Of a stretch of 64,000 nt of DNA, positions 27,600 through 36,626 are shown piece by piece (the first letter of the stretch is position 1; each line of letters starts with the position of its first letter). The DNA is taken from assembly GCF_005280735.1 (NCBI RefSeq), contig NZ_CP040077.1, positions 3,162,001 through 3,226,000 of the forward strand. The letters are read 5' to 3'. Position numbers and translations under genes: made by a program. The notes beneath the pieces were generated by a model. That model was not told the DNA's origin, did not search any database, and was given only the letters and a program-made list of their open reading frames with translations. Source of the stretch: Trinickia violacea (lineage in GTDB: Bacteria > Pseudomonadota > Gammaproteobacteria > Burkholderiales > Burkholderiaceae).

Positions 27600-28382
27600 A
27601 TGGCTTTCGAAACGATTATTTACGGTGTGCAGGACGGCATTGCAGAAGTCAGACTGAACAGGCCGCATCGTTTGAACGCGGTGGTCCAGCAACTTTACGA
27701 TGAGCTGGGCGAAGCGCTGAGTCTGGCGGAGGCGGACCGCGACGCACGGGTGCTCGTCATTACGGGAGAGGGACGCGCTTTCTGCGTCGGCGCAGACCTG
27801 AAGGAACACAAGGCGGGTCGCACGGCCTTCGAGCGTCGCGAGTACCTGCGAGGCGAGCAGGTAGTCTGCAAGCGATTGTTGACGCTCGGTAAGCCCGTGA
27901 TCGCGGCGGTCAATGGCTTCGCGCTGGGAGCCGGTGCAGAAATTGCGATTGCTTCCGACTTCGTTGTGATGGCCGCGAGCGCGAAGATCGGACTGCCTGA
28001 AATCAGCATCGGCAATTTTCTTGGTGGCGGCATCACGTATCTCCTCCCCCGGCTGGTCGGTCTGGCAAAAGCCCGCGAGCTTGTTTTCCTTGGCGAGCAG
28101 ATTGACGGGCACGAAGCTGCCCGGATTGGGCTGGCAAACCGTGCGTTTCCCGATGACGGCTTTTTGCAGTGCGCGCGCGAGTTTGCACAGAAGATCGCCA
28201 GCAAGGCACCGTTTTCAATGCGGCTCGCGAAGGAACAACTGAACTTCGCGGGCGAGCGCACTTTTGACGCAGCGCTGACAGCGGAGCTGGAGGGCATGAT
28301 GTTCTGCTCCACAACGAAAGACTGGCGGGAAGGGATCGATTCGTTCGCCGAGAAGCGCTCACCGGTGTTCAAGGGAGAATAA
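27600..28382 (+). CDS. Enoyl-CoA hydratase (crotonase family)
   Basis: ATG 27600 is preferred over the overlapping GTG at 27585 because of the GGAGACGTTC site; 260 residues. The oxyanion segment GEGRAFCVGADLKE is near 62. Both catalytic glutamates of true hydratases are present, in LGAGAEIAIASDF and IGLPEISIG, which makes a hydratase function likely. The C-terminal SPVFKGE ending is typical. It lies directly after the C45 hydrolase frame and 2 bp before the acyl-CoA ligase gene, so all are translated from one message. Confidence 0.9.
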   Translation: MAFETIIYGVQDGIAEVRLNRPHRLNAVVQQLYDELGEALSLAEADRDARVLVITGEGRAFCVGADLKEHKAGRTAFERREYLRGEQVVCKRLLTLGKPVIAAVNGFALGAGAEIAIASDFVVMAASAKIGLPEISIGNFLGGGITYLLPRLVGLAKARELVFLGEQIDGHEAARIGLANRAFPDDGFLQCAREFAQKIASKAPFSMRLAKEQLNFAGERTFDAALTAELEGMMFCSTTKDWREGIDSFAEKRSPVFKGE

Positions 28383-28384
28383 CG

Positions 28385-30559
28385 ATGAGCAGCCACGCTC
28401 TCCATGAGATTTTCTATCCGGACTCGATTGCCGTCGTTGGCGCATCGAGGGACCAGACGAAACGCGGTTTCCGTTCCATTCAGAAGCTGCTGGAAGACGG
28501 ATACGTCGGGGCGATATACCCGATAAATCCAAAGGAATCCGAAATCCTGGGGCTCAAATGCTACGCGAGCCTGGGCGACATACCCGGCAACGTTGACCTC
28601 GTTCTGGTATGCACGCCGGCGAAGACCCTGCCACAGGTCATCGAGCAGTGTGGCAGGAAGGGCGCAAAAGGGGCGGTTGTCCTGGCGGGCGGGTTTGCCG
28701 AAGCGGGCGATGACGGGCGGCGCCTGCAGGATGAAATGGTGCGGGTTGCTCAGCGCTGTAACGTGCGTATCGTCGGGCCGAACACGTCCGGCGTGTTCAA
28801 TACCCACAAAGCCTGCAACATCGTCGGCTTCAGCAATCTGAAGAAAGGTGGAATCGGCTTGCTGTCGCAGTCGGGGAACATGGCGCTTTCCCTCGTGACG
28901 GAGGCCGAGGCGAATGGACACATCGGTCTGTCGACGTACGTGGGTATTGGCAACGAATCGGATATCCAGTTTGATGAGTATCTCGACTACTTCGCCGAAG
29001 ATGAGAACACCAAGGCCGTCGTCGCGTACGTCGAGGGGATGAACAACGGGCGGGTGTTTCTAAACGCACTGCGTCGGATCACACGCAAGAAACCGGTCGT
29101 CCTCTACAAGTCGGGTCGCACCAGCGCCGGACGGAGTTCCGCGAAGTCGCACACCGGTGCGCTGGCCGGCGACTATGCGGTTAGCGAGGGCGTTCTGCGT
29201 CAGGCGGGTGCGGTGCTGGCTCGCAAGTCCGACGAGATTCTGTCGCTCGCTGAAGCGCTTTCGCTACTCAAGCCGCTCGCGTCGCGCCGCGTGGCGGTGC
29301 TGGCAGATGGTGGCGGGCATGCGACGATTGCTGCAGACGCCCTGAGCGAGCAAGGTCTGACGCTGGCATCTCTGAGCCGCGAAACGCAGCAGCGCCTCTC
29401 GGCAATCCTGCCGCCGTCGGCCGCCGTTGCAAACCCGGTGGATGTGGCCGGGGGAACGGACGCGAATCCTGCGATATTTGCTGACTGCGCGCGCATCCTG
29501 CTTGAGGACCCTCAGGTCGACGGGCTGCTCATCACGGGGCTCTACGGTGGGTATGGCGTGAGATTCTCGCAGTCGCTGACGCCCATTGAGATGCAGACCT
29601 CGTCGCGCATCGCCGAGATGCTGGAAACGTACGGCAAACCGATCATCGTGCATAGCCTGTACGGGAGTCTGTATGCGGACCTGCGACCTGCGCCGCTGAC
29701 ATGTATCCGTGAAGCTGGCGTGCCGGTCTATGACTCGCTTGAGCTGGCAGTGCGCTGCATGCTGGCTCTCGCCGAATTCGGCGAAACGCAAAGGCGGCCG
29801 TCAGCCGACGCGGAGGGCCAAGCGGTGCGCTCGCCGGCGTTCGAGACAGTCCTTGCGTCCTGTCGCCGCGAGCACCGGACGGTTGTGCTCGAGCACGAAG
29901 CCCGGCAGGCGCTCGCGGATGCGGGCGTCCCGATGCCCGCACCCGCGATTCTGGCCAGCTCGCCGCATGAGGCCGTTGCGGCGTTCGAGCGCCTCGCGTC
30001 GGTGCCGGTCGCGATGAAAATCGTGTCGCGCGACATCATCCACAAATCGGATGTCGGTGGGGTCAGGCTGAACGTTGGAAGTCCCGATGAAGTCAGGCAA
30101 GCGTTCGAAACCATTGTGGCCAACGGCCGAAAGCATGTGCAAGATCCGGACATTACCGGCGTCCTGGTAACGCCCATGGCGCCCAAAGGTGGCGTCGAAA
30201 TCATCATCGGGGTTGTGCGTGACCCGACTTATGGGCCGGTCATGATGTTTGGCCTCGGCGGCATTCTGGTCGAAGTGCTCAAGGACGTCGTGTTTCGCTC
30301 GCTTCCTCTCACCCAAGACGATGCGCACCGAATGCTCGCCGAGATCCGGGCCAGTGAGATTCTGAACGGGGTACGTGGAGCCGCCCCGACCGACAAGGAT
30401 GCGCTGGTCAGGCTGATGATGGGCATTTCGGCGCTTTGCTCCGCGTTTCCCGAAATTGCCGAGCTGGACCTTAACCCCGTGCTGGCCTATTCCAGCGGGG
30501 TAGCCATCCTTGACGCGCGCATCCTGCTTGAGGATGTCGGCGCAACCACCCCACAGTGA
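28385..30559 (+). CDS. NDP-forming acyl-CoA ligase (acetate-CoA ligase family)
   Basis: 724 residues, with the domains in the order of ADP-forming acyl-CoA synthetases: a CoA-binding Rossmann domain (about 8-135, SIAVVGASRDQTKRGFRS), two succinyl-CoA-ligase-like domains (about 150-460) with the phospho-histidine loop GRSSAKSHTGALAGD near 250, and a C-terminal ATP-grasp domain (about 490-715, VPVAMKIVSRDIIHKSDVGGV and VMMFGLGGILVEVLKDV). It activates a carboxylic acid to its CoA thioester through a phospho-histidine. In this operon it could activate the acid released by the C45 hydrolase before the crotonases act. Confidence 0.9.
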   Translation: MSSHALHEIFYPDSIAVVGASRDQTKRGFRSIQKLLEDGYVGAIYPINPKESEILGLKCYASLGDIPGNVDLVLVCTPAKTLPQVIEQCGRKGAKGAVVLAGGFAEAGDDGRRLQDEMVRVAQRCNVRIVGPNTSGVFNTHKACNIVGFSNLKKGGIGLLSQSGNMALSLVTEAEANGHIGLSTYVGIGNESDIQFDEYLDYFAEDENTKAVVAYVEGMNNGRVFLNALRRITRKKPVVLYKSGRTSAGRSSAKSHTGALAGDYAVSEGVLRQAGAVLARKSDEILSLAEALSLLKPLASRRVAVLADGGGHATIAADALSEQGLTLASLSRETQQRLSAILPPSAAVANPVDVAGGTDANPAIFADCARILLEDPQVDGLLITGLYGGYGVRFSQSLTPIEMQTSSRIAEMLETYGKPIIVHSLYGSLYADLRPAPLTCIREAGVPVYDSLELAVRCMLALAEFGETQRRPSADAEGQAVRSPAFETVLASCRREHRTVVLEHEARQALADAGVPMPAPAILASSPHEAVAAFERLASVPVAMKIVSRDIIHKSDVGGVRLNVGSPDEVRQAFETIVANGRKHVQDPDITGVLVTPMAPKGGVEIIIGVVRDPTYGPVMMFGLGGILVEVLKDVVFRSLPLTQDDAHRMLAEIRASEILNGVRGAAPTDKDALVRLMMGISALCSAFPEIAELDLNPVLAYSSGVAILDARILLEDVGATTPQ

Positions 30560-30579
30560 CTTGCAACCGGGAGGCCAGA

Positions 30580-31395
30580 ATGACCCTTGCACCTGAACTG
30601 ACTGATGCGTTGCTAAGCGTCGACGGGCGTGTCGCGATACTGACCATGAACCGGGACGATGTGCGTAACGAACTGACCGGCACGAAGCTCGTCGACGATA
30701 TTGAACGCACCGTACAGTGGATTAACGCCGAGGAATCTATCGGCGTCTTGATTGTGACCGGTGCCGGAAAGGCCTTTTCATCCGGCGGAAACATCAAGCA
30801 CATGTTGCATCGCGAAGGGAGTTTCGGAGGTGACGTATATGAGGTCCAGCAACGATATCGAAAAGGCATCCAGCGCCTGCCGCTGGCGATGCATCGTCTC
30901 GAGGTCCCTTCCATCGCAGCCATCAATGGCGCCGCATTGGGCGCGGGCTTGGACCTCGCCTGCATGTGCGACCTGAGACTGGCAACAACCGACGCGATCA
31001 TGGGTGAGACCTTCATCAACGTGGGCATCATTCCCGGGGATGGCGGAGCGTGGTTGCTCCAGCGACTCGTCGGCTACCAGCGGGCCGCAGAGCTGACGTT
31101 TTCTGGCCGCACCTTTACCGGTGCGCAGGCCAGGGAACTTGGTATCGTTCTCGACGCCGTGAGCGCGGACCAGTTGCTGGATACCGCGCAACAGTTGGCC
31201 AGGGGCATCGCAGCAAAACCTCCGCAAGCCCTCAGGCTGACGAAGCGCCTGATGAAATCAGCCCAGCGCATGGAACTACCCGACTTCCTCGAACACTGTG
31301 CCGTGTTTCAGGGGATGTGCCACAACACCGAGGACCATATCGAAGCGCTCGCCGCGACACTCGAAAAGCGCGCGCCTCAATTCAAGGGGCAATAG
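30580..31395 (+). CDS. Crotonase family protein lacking the usual catalytic glutamates
   Basis: ATG 30580 follows GGGAGG (a GTG at 30556 overlaps the previous stop); 271 residues. The oxyanion segment GAGKAFSSGGNIKHM is present, but the first glutamate site reads GAGLDLACMCD (aspartate) and the second reads IMGETFINVG (phenylalanine at the aligned place). It is therefore unlikely to be a plain hydratase; isomerase, decarboxylase or hydrolase chemistry on an acyl-CoA is possible. It is the last complete gene of the operon starting at 24338. Confidence 0.88.
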   Translation: MTLAPELTDALLSVDGRVAILTMNRDDVRNELTGTKLVDDIERTVQWINAEESIGVLIVTGAGKAFSSGGNIKHMLHREGSFGGDVYEVQQRYRKGIQRLPLAMHRLEVPSIAAINGAALGAGLDLACMCDLRLATTDAIMGETFINVGIIPGDGGAWLLQRLVGYQRAAELTFSGRTFTGAQARELGIVLDAVSADQLLDTAQQLARGIAAKPPQALRLTKRLMKSAQRMELPDFLEHCAVFQGMCHNTEDHIEALAATLEKRAPQFKGQ

Positions 31396-31432
31396 GCGCG
31401 CCCACGGCAGTTGCACAAGAAAGGAGCACACG

Positions 31433-31549
31433 ATGGCCAACCTATCCCTTTCGAGCGGTACATCAATCGACGAGATTGCGGACCGCTATCGAAGTCGAAC
31501 GGTCATACCCCCACGCGGACTCGCGTGGCCGCAGCTCGGCCAAAGTTGA
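31433..31549 (+). pseudogene. Truncated 5' start of a further operon gene
   Basis: AAAGGAG precedes ATG 31433 and the first 22 codons read like a real protein (MANLSLSSGTSIDEIADRYRS). The frame then stops after 38 codons, and the composition changes abruptly at about 31500. I read it as the start of a lost gene of the CoA operon. A genuine 38-residue peptide cannot be excluded. Confidence 0.4.
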
Positions 31550-31873
31550 CGTTCCGGTAACGCTGCCGCTGAGGCAGCTTCAAGTCGCTTTCCTGCCGTT
31601 CCCGTATCGATGGGCGCGAACGTCAGGTCTCGTTGTCAACGAACGCGTGCTCCCGACCCGCTAGCGACATTCAACCTTGGCAGCTGAGCGACTGCTGTCG
31701 AGTGACAACCCGTCAAGCGATCGTCGGTGCAACGAGTGCGAGACAGAATCACCGGCGCGATTGGGCCACTGCGACGCGCAACGGCCTTCGCACCACCTAA
31801 CGGGATCACTGGAGTCAGCAATACACCGGAAGTATCGTTTCTGCCCCGGAAATGTACGCGCGCCCTGCCTCTG
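31550..31873. other. Intergenic stretch between converging units
   Basis: No gene, terminator hairpin or repeat was recognised. It follows the truncated ORF and may be the site of a deletion or insertion. Confidence 0.4.
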
Positions 31874-33235
31874 CTACCCTGCTTTCACGTTCGCTTGACG
31901 CACCGGCTTGAACGCCGCGCGCAACTCTTCCGTAAAGAGTTGTGGCTGTTCCCAGGCTGCGAAGTGACCGCCTTTGGAAACCTGGTGGTAGTAGTACAGC
32001 GAGGGATATGCCTGCTCGCTCCAGCTCTTCGGCGCGCGATAGATCTCATGCGGAAACACGCTGATCGCCACCGGAACCTTGATGTCTTGAGTCTTCTGCG
32101 TGACGGAGCTGAAATTGTTGTTGTTGTTTTCCCAGTAGAACCGTGACGACGACGCCCCTGTGTTGGTCAGCCAATACAGCGTGATGTCGTTGAGCATCTC
32201 ATCCTTGCTCAGGACACGCTCGGGCACTCCGCCGCTGTCGCTCCATTGCGCAATCTTCTCATACATCCAGGCTGCGAGGCCCGCAGGCGAGTCCGAGAGG
32301 GAGTACCCGATCGTCTGCGGACGCGTGACCATGAGGGCCCCGTACGCCGCGTTTCTGCCGAAGAACGTGCTCAGCGACTGATAGGCGTCCCGCTCGGAAT
32401 CGGTCAATCCAGCAGGAGCCGGGGCGCCGTTATTGATGCCCGCCATGAGGTCGCCCGGAACGGTGGCCGGCATATTGAGGTGAATCGCGAGCAGGCCGGG
32501 GGGCGCCTGGCGGGCCAGCGCATCGGAGATGACAGAGCCATGGTCGCCGCCCTGCGAGACGTAGTGCGTGTATCCGAGGCGCTTCATTAGCACGTCCCAC
32601 GCCCGCGCGGTGCGGTCGGGTCCCCAGCCCAGCTCTTTCGGTTTGCCCGAAAAGCCATAGCCGGGAATCGACGGAATCACGACGTCGAACGCGTCTTCCG
32701 GACGCTCCCCATAAGCCACGGGATCGGTCAACGGGCCGATGGCCTTGATGAACTCGAACATCGAACCGGGCCAGCCATGCGTCAGGATGATCGGCAACGC
32801 ATTGGGATAACGCGAGCGGACGTGGATGAACTGGATGTCGACCCCGTCGATGGTGGTCACGAACTCGGGCAGCGCATTGAGCTGTGCCTCGGCCTTGCGC
32901 CAGTCATAGTCAGTACCCCAATAGCGCACGAGCTCCTGCACTTTCGCCAGTTGAATGCCTTGCGAATCGTCCGTGACGGTCTCCTTGTTCGGCCACCGCG
33001 TGTCCACGATGCGCCGACGCAGGTCGTCGAGTTGCGCCTGCGGAACGTGAACGCGAAACGGGCGGATGCTTTCGTCGCTGTGCGTACTCGCCACCGGAGC
33101 ACTCGACACCGCGTCGGAGGCGTATGCGGGTCGCAAACAGCCAGCGAACACGAGAAGGATAAAACCGATCGCCGTCGTCAATGCCCAGCTGGCGCTGGTA
33201 CGGCGAGGCGCGATAGGGAGGTCTAATGCAAACAT
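31874..33235 (-). CDS. Exported epoxide hydrolase (EHN domain alpha/beta hydrolase)
   Basis: ATG 33235; 453 residues. A signal segment (ALTTAIGFILLVFAGCLRPAYA) precedes the N-terminal epoxide hydrolase domain (IRPFRVHVPQAQLDDLRRRI...). The alpha/beta core has HGWPGS as oxyanion motif, nucleophile aspartate in SQGGDHGS, and histidine in KGGHFAAWEQP near the end, matching microsomal-type epoxide hydrolases that open epoxides to diols. Export is unusual for this class but is shared by a group in Proteobacteria. A closely related fragment survives at 37891-38116. The small gene at 33271 lies just upstream. Confidence 0.88.
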   Translation of the reverse strand: MFALDLPIAPRRTSASWALTTAIGFILLVFAGCLRPAYASDAVSSAPVASTHSDESIRPFRVHVPQAQLDDLRRRIVDTRWPNKETVTDDSQGIQLAKVQELVRYWGTDYDWRKAEAQLNALPEFVTTIDGVDIQFIHVRSRYPNALPIILTHGWPGSMFEFIKAIGPLTDPVAYGERPEDAFDVVIPSIPGYGFSGKPKELGWGPDRTARAWDVLMKRLGYTHYVSQGGDHGSVISDALARQAPPGLLAIHLNMPATVPGDLMAGINNGAPAPAGLTDSERDAYQSLSTFFGRNAAYGALMVTRPQTIGYSLSDSPAGLAAWMYEKIAQWSDSGGVPERVLSKDEMLNDITLYWLTNTGASSSRFYWENNNNNFSSVTQKTQDIKVPVAISVFPHEIYRAPKSWSEQAYPSLYYYHQVSKGGHFAAWEQPQLFTEELRAAFKPVRQANVKAG

Positions 33236-33270
33236 GTTTTCTCTCTTACGAATTTGGTGTGAGGAATGCG

Positions 33271-33480
33271 TCATTGCGATTCCAATGAGTCGATACGTGC
33301 CTGTGTCACCTCGTCGGGATACTCGCGCTCATAGGCCTCGAACAACTCTGAGCACAGAGTTGCCAATGCGGTGAGACTCACCGCTTGGCCTACATACTCG
33401 ACCTCGCCCGCGTTAAGGATGTCGTCGAGGATTGGAGTAAGACGGCGCAGTCGCCGGAAAGTGGAGGCATCAAGTTTCAT
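33271..33480 (-). CDS. Small hypothetical protein upstream of epoxide hydrolase
   Basis: The 69-residue frame starts at ATG 33480, has natural composition, and is predicted mostly helical (FRRLRRLTPILDDILNAG, LTALATLCSELFEAYEREYPDEV). Its stop is 36 bp before the epoxide hydrolase start, so the two may be cotranscribed. There is no strong ribosome site, and the family is not recognised. Confidence 0.5.
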   Translation of the reverse strand: MKLDASTFRRLRRLTPILDDILNAGEVEYVGQAVSLTALATLCSELFEAYEREYPDEVTQARIDSLESQ

Positions 33481-33556
33481 ATCGGTACTCGTGACGGGCG
33501 TTGATTACAAGTCGTAGCACGCAAGGCCTTTCGACATGCCATTGACCCGTCACCGC

Positions 33557-34609
33557 TCAGTAGGATTCAACTTCGGCGACCGCCTCAGCGAACGCCTGTG
33601 GCGCTTCCTGAGGAAGGTTGTGCCCGATACCACCTCTGATGATTCGGTGTGTGTATTTGCCCGAGAACTTCTTGGCATAGGCTGTACTGTCCGGGTGCGG
33701 TGCACCGTTGGCGTCACCTTCAAGAGTGATCGTGGGTACAGTGATGACCGGACCTTCCGCAAGACGCTTTTCCAGATCGTCGTATCTCGGCTCGCCTGTG
33801 GCCAGACTTTGCCTCCAGCGGTAGTTGTGGATCACGATGCTGACATGGTCCGGATTGTCGAAGGCCGCCGCGGTGCGATCGAACGTGGCGTCGTCGAATG
33901 CCCACTTCGGCGACGCGATCTCCCAAATGAGCTTCGCAAAATCGTGCCGATACTTCTCGTAGCCGGCTGCACCGTGCTCTGTGGCGAAGTAATACTGGTA
34001 CCACCACGCGTACTCAGCTCTTGGCGGCAGCGGCTTCTTGTTGAGTTCACGGTTGTTGATCAGATAGCCACTCACGGCGACGAGGGCTTTGCAGCGCTCC
34101 GGCCAGAGGGCCGCGATGATGCAGGCGGATCGTCCACCCAGGTCATAGCCGCCAATGGTCGCCCTCTGGATCTTCAGAGCATCCATCAGAGCGACGACAT
34201 CCACAGCGACTGCCGCTTGCTGGCCATTCCGAATGGTTCCACTTGAAAGAAAGCGGGTCGTGCCATGGCCACGCATGTACGGAATGATCACCCGGTACCC
34301 CGCCGACGCTAGTAGGGGGGCGACATCGACATAGCTGTGAATGTCGTAGGGCCAGCCATGCAATAGAATCACCACAGGACCCTCGGCCGGGCCCGCTTCG
34401 GCGTATCCGACGTTCAGCAGGCCCGCATCGATCTGCTTCAGCGGACCGAATGATGTGTTCGTCCCCGGCTTGATGGCGGGCAAATGAGCCCGTTCTGCAT
34501 CGCCCGATTTCGCCCTTGCGGAGCCAACCATCCCGAACTGTGAAGCGGCAAGAGTCATGGCCGCAGTGCCCAGGAACCCGCGACGGCGGTAATCGACATC
34601 GTGTGACAT
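33557..34609 (-). CDS. Tat-exported alpha/beta hydrolase with aspartate nucleophile
   Basis: ATG 34609 is chosen for the GGAG site upstream; 350 residues. The N-terminus YRRRGFLGTAAMTLA is a twin-arginine signal. Core motifs are VVILLHGWPYDIHSY, the nucleophile elbow IGGYDLGGRSA with aspartate, and a C-terminal GGIGHNLPQEAP with histidine. The aspartate points to a haloalkane dehalogenase or epoxide hydrolase type reaction rather than an esterase. It is in the same orientation as the epoxide hydrolase at 31874, so this stretch concentrates periplasmic epoxide- or halide-type hydrolases. Confidence 0.87.
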   Translation of the reverse strand: MSHDVDYRRRGFLGTAAMTLAASQFGMVGSARAKSGDAERAHLPAIKPGTNTSFGPLKQIDAGLLNVGYAEAGPAEGPVVILLHGWPYDIHSYVDVAPLLASAGYRVIIPYMRGHGTTRFLSSGTIRNGQQAAVAVDVVALMDALKIQRATIGGYDLGGRSACIIAALWPERCKALVAVSGYLINNRELNKKPLPPRAEYAWWYQYYFATEHGAAGYEKYRHDFAKLIWEIASPKWAFDDATFDRTAAAFDNPDHVSIVIHNYRWRQSLATGEPRYDDLEKRLAEGPVITVPTITLEGDANGAPHPDSTAYAKKFSGKYTHRIIRGGIGHNLPQEAPQAFAEAVAEVESY

Positions 34610-34794
34610 TTTCACATCTCCAATTAAGGTTTAGTGCGGTCGGCGAGCGCGACAGGGCATAACTCCGATCGGGCGGAGCTCATGCGGCCGCGTCAACGAC
34701 TTTTCAGACGATGTGCGCTTTTAGCCTGATTACTTTGCATACCTATTCATCAATCTCGCGCATCGGCATCGTCTCATCCGGTCAACCTGACATC

Positions 34795-35163
34795 TCAAGG
34801 CTTCGCGGTATGCCACACCCCCTTGATGCCGTCTCCGGTCGACTCGCCGGGCTGTTCGTCTTTGACAAAACGGTACAGCGGATGTCCCTTATAGGTCCAT
34901 TGCTTCTGGCCATCGAGCGTGGTCAGGAAACTCCAGCTACCGCTTGCCCTGTCATGCCCGCTGGCAATCGCGGCCGGCCAAATAGCCGCGCACTCGCCCG
35001 TGCAGGCACTCTTTCCTGGCTCTGTGTCCTTGTCGAACGTGTAGAGCGTCATGCCATTTTCGTCGACCATCACGCCATTCGAAACGTTGGGTTCCTTCGC
35101 GTACGACACGAAGGGAACAGCACAAGCAACGATGCAAAGCAAAGCCTTTATCATGAAAGCCAT
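34795..35163 (-). CDS. Secreted COG4315-type repeat protein
   Basis: The start is placed at ATG 35163 (35154 also possible); about 122 residues. The signal peptide is IKALLCIVACAVPFVSYA. The mature part has two copies of the family repeat, GVMVDENGMTLYTFDKD...CTGECAAIWPA and QKQWTYKGHPLYRFVKDEQPGESTGDG..WH, with two cysteines likely disulfide-bonded. Such proteins are predicted periplasmic and of unknown function. It does not overlap other genes. Confidence 0.8.
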   Translation of the reverse strand: MAFMIKALLCIVACAVPFVSYAKEPNVSNGVMVDENGMTLYTFDKDTEPGKSACTGECAAIWPAAIASGHDRASGSWSFLTTLDGQKQWTYKGHPLYRFVKDEQPGESTGDGIKGVWHTAKP

Positions 35164-35697
35164 CCATATAGTTGCAACAGCGTCACCCGGGCACGTGACT
35201 TTCGATAGCCCGACGAGGAACACCCTCCCCTGTCTACTGGTGGTAAAAAGGGCTCGCATCATGCGCGCCGGATTTCACTTTTGTGATGCGATTCCAACCG
35301 GGATCAATGCGAGTTTGCCGATGGCAGGTGCTTGCCCCTACAGCCTTCTGAGGCTGTGATCGGGTCAATCTTCGTAGATTTGTACTCCATAATATCCGTG
35401 AGCATCTGACGCATTCATCGAGGTGAACATCCGCACCCAGACAGATATTCCAATGACTGGATTTTTTTCGTAACTCCAACTGATTCGCCTTGCGCATGCT
35501 CCGCCTGCCAGGCGTTCGAACAGATGATGGTGTAACCCTGTCTGTCCGGGGGCAGCCACTCGAACCGTCCAGCGTTAGCTCACGATCCCACGGGTTCCCC
35601 GTCGCTATTCGACATTGCGCGCCACATCGCGCACGGCCTCCTCCGTGACGGTGAATTGGCAAACGTCTGCGTCGCTAACGCGAAAGCGCCGGCATCC
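35164..35697. other. Intergenic stretch
   Basis: No gene is supported. Short frames near 35365-35690 have no start signals, and no repeats were noticed. Confidence 0.4.
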
Positions 35698-36228
35698 TCA
35701 TACAGCCAAATGGGGTCGACCATCGCGTGTCGAGGGCTCGCGGTAGAACCATTCAAAGAGAACTGCGCAAAGCAGGAAGAACACCATATGAGCGCAGGCG
35801 AAATACAACATGCCACCCACGCTTATAACCCGATATCCCGCAAAGCCCTGATGGATCATCGGCAGGACGATACAGGCATTCGCCAGCCAGACGAGGGCCC
35901 CGTACGTCGCACCTCTTCTCCACGCGCCACCGGGCAGAAACACAAACAGAAAGGCGTACACGATGCCCATTGCGATTCCGACTGCAACGTGAAAAGCCTG
36001 TTGGAAGCTATATGTCTGGAAAATGGGGCGTACGGTGACGTGTCCGCGTGCCACTTGAAGAAGCAGCGAAAGAAGGCTGCCATTACCCGTTACTAGCTGA
36101 AAATGGGCCGCGCATGAAAGCAAGGCCGTGTTCACGGCAATTGCGATGGCCGCCGCAGCCAACGCGCATCCAAGCCGGGCGAAGAAGCGGGAATTCCTGG
36201 AGCAGCTGCTTGCATAAAGTTGAAGCAT
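35698..36228 (-). CDS. Small integral membrane protein, unknown function
   Basis: ATG 36228 follows AGGAA; 176 residues. Four hydrophobic segments can be seen (about 17-40, 75-98, 105-125 and 138-162), with a short basic N-terminus and a charged C-terminal tail. The pattern FHVAVGIAMGIVYAFLFVFLP...GATYGALVWLANACIVLPMIHQG resembles uncharacterised membrane proteins of about this size in Burkholderiaceae. No catalytic motif. It stands alone. Confidence 0.7.
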   Translation of the reverse strand: MLQLYASSCSRNSRFFARLGCALAAAAIAIAVNTALLSCAAHFQLVTGNGSLLSLLLQVARGHVTVRPIFQTYSFQQAFHVAVGIAMGIVYAFLFVFLPGGAWRRGATYGALVWLANACIVLPMIHQGFAGYRVISVGGMLYFACAHMVFFLLCAVLFEWFYREPSTRDGRPHLAV

Positions 36229-36626
36229 CGTAGTTCCTGAAGACGTAGTCGACTGAATGCAAACGCGTAGTTGCGCTGTTTATTCCATCCTCGGGGACAC
36301 CTTTGTGAATTTCGCCCGCGGAAGAGGGCCTCACGCGACGCAGCGCTTCTTTCCCTCAGGAATGACTCACCGTGTTCGAATCGTCCACGGCGCGCTGGTC
36401 CGTCTCAAAAGCCTATCGGGTGAATCCGAGTCTCATCCAGGCCTTGGGTCGAAGACTGGAATAAACATCATCGACCGATGTTTGCCCGCATAGGGTTCAT
36501 GAGCCACACAAGCGACAGTCACGACGTTCGAAGCGAACTGCCCTGCGCCACTGTCGCTGTAAAACCTCGCCCGGCTGGCGCTGACGTGTGTGTGGGCGAT
36601 AGTCAATCTGTTCTGAGGTATTCTCG
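36229..36626. other. Intergenic stretch between divergent genes
   Basis: No gene. It should contain promoters for both flanking genes, but none is clear. Confidence 0.4.
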
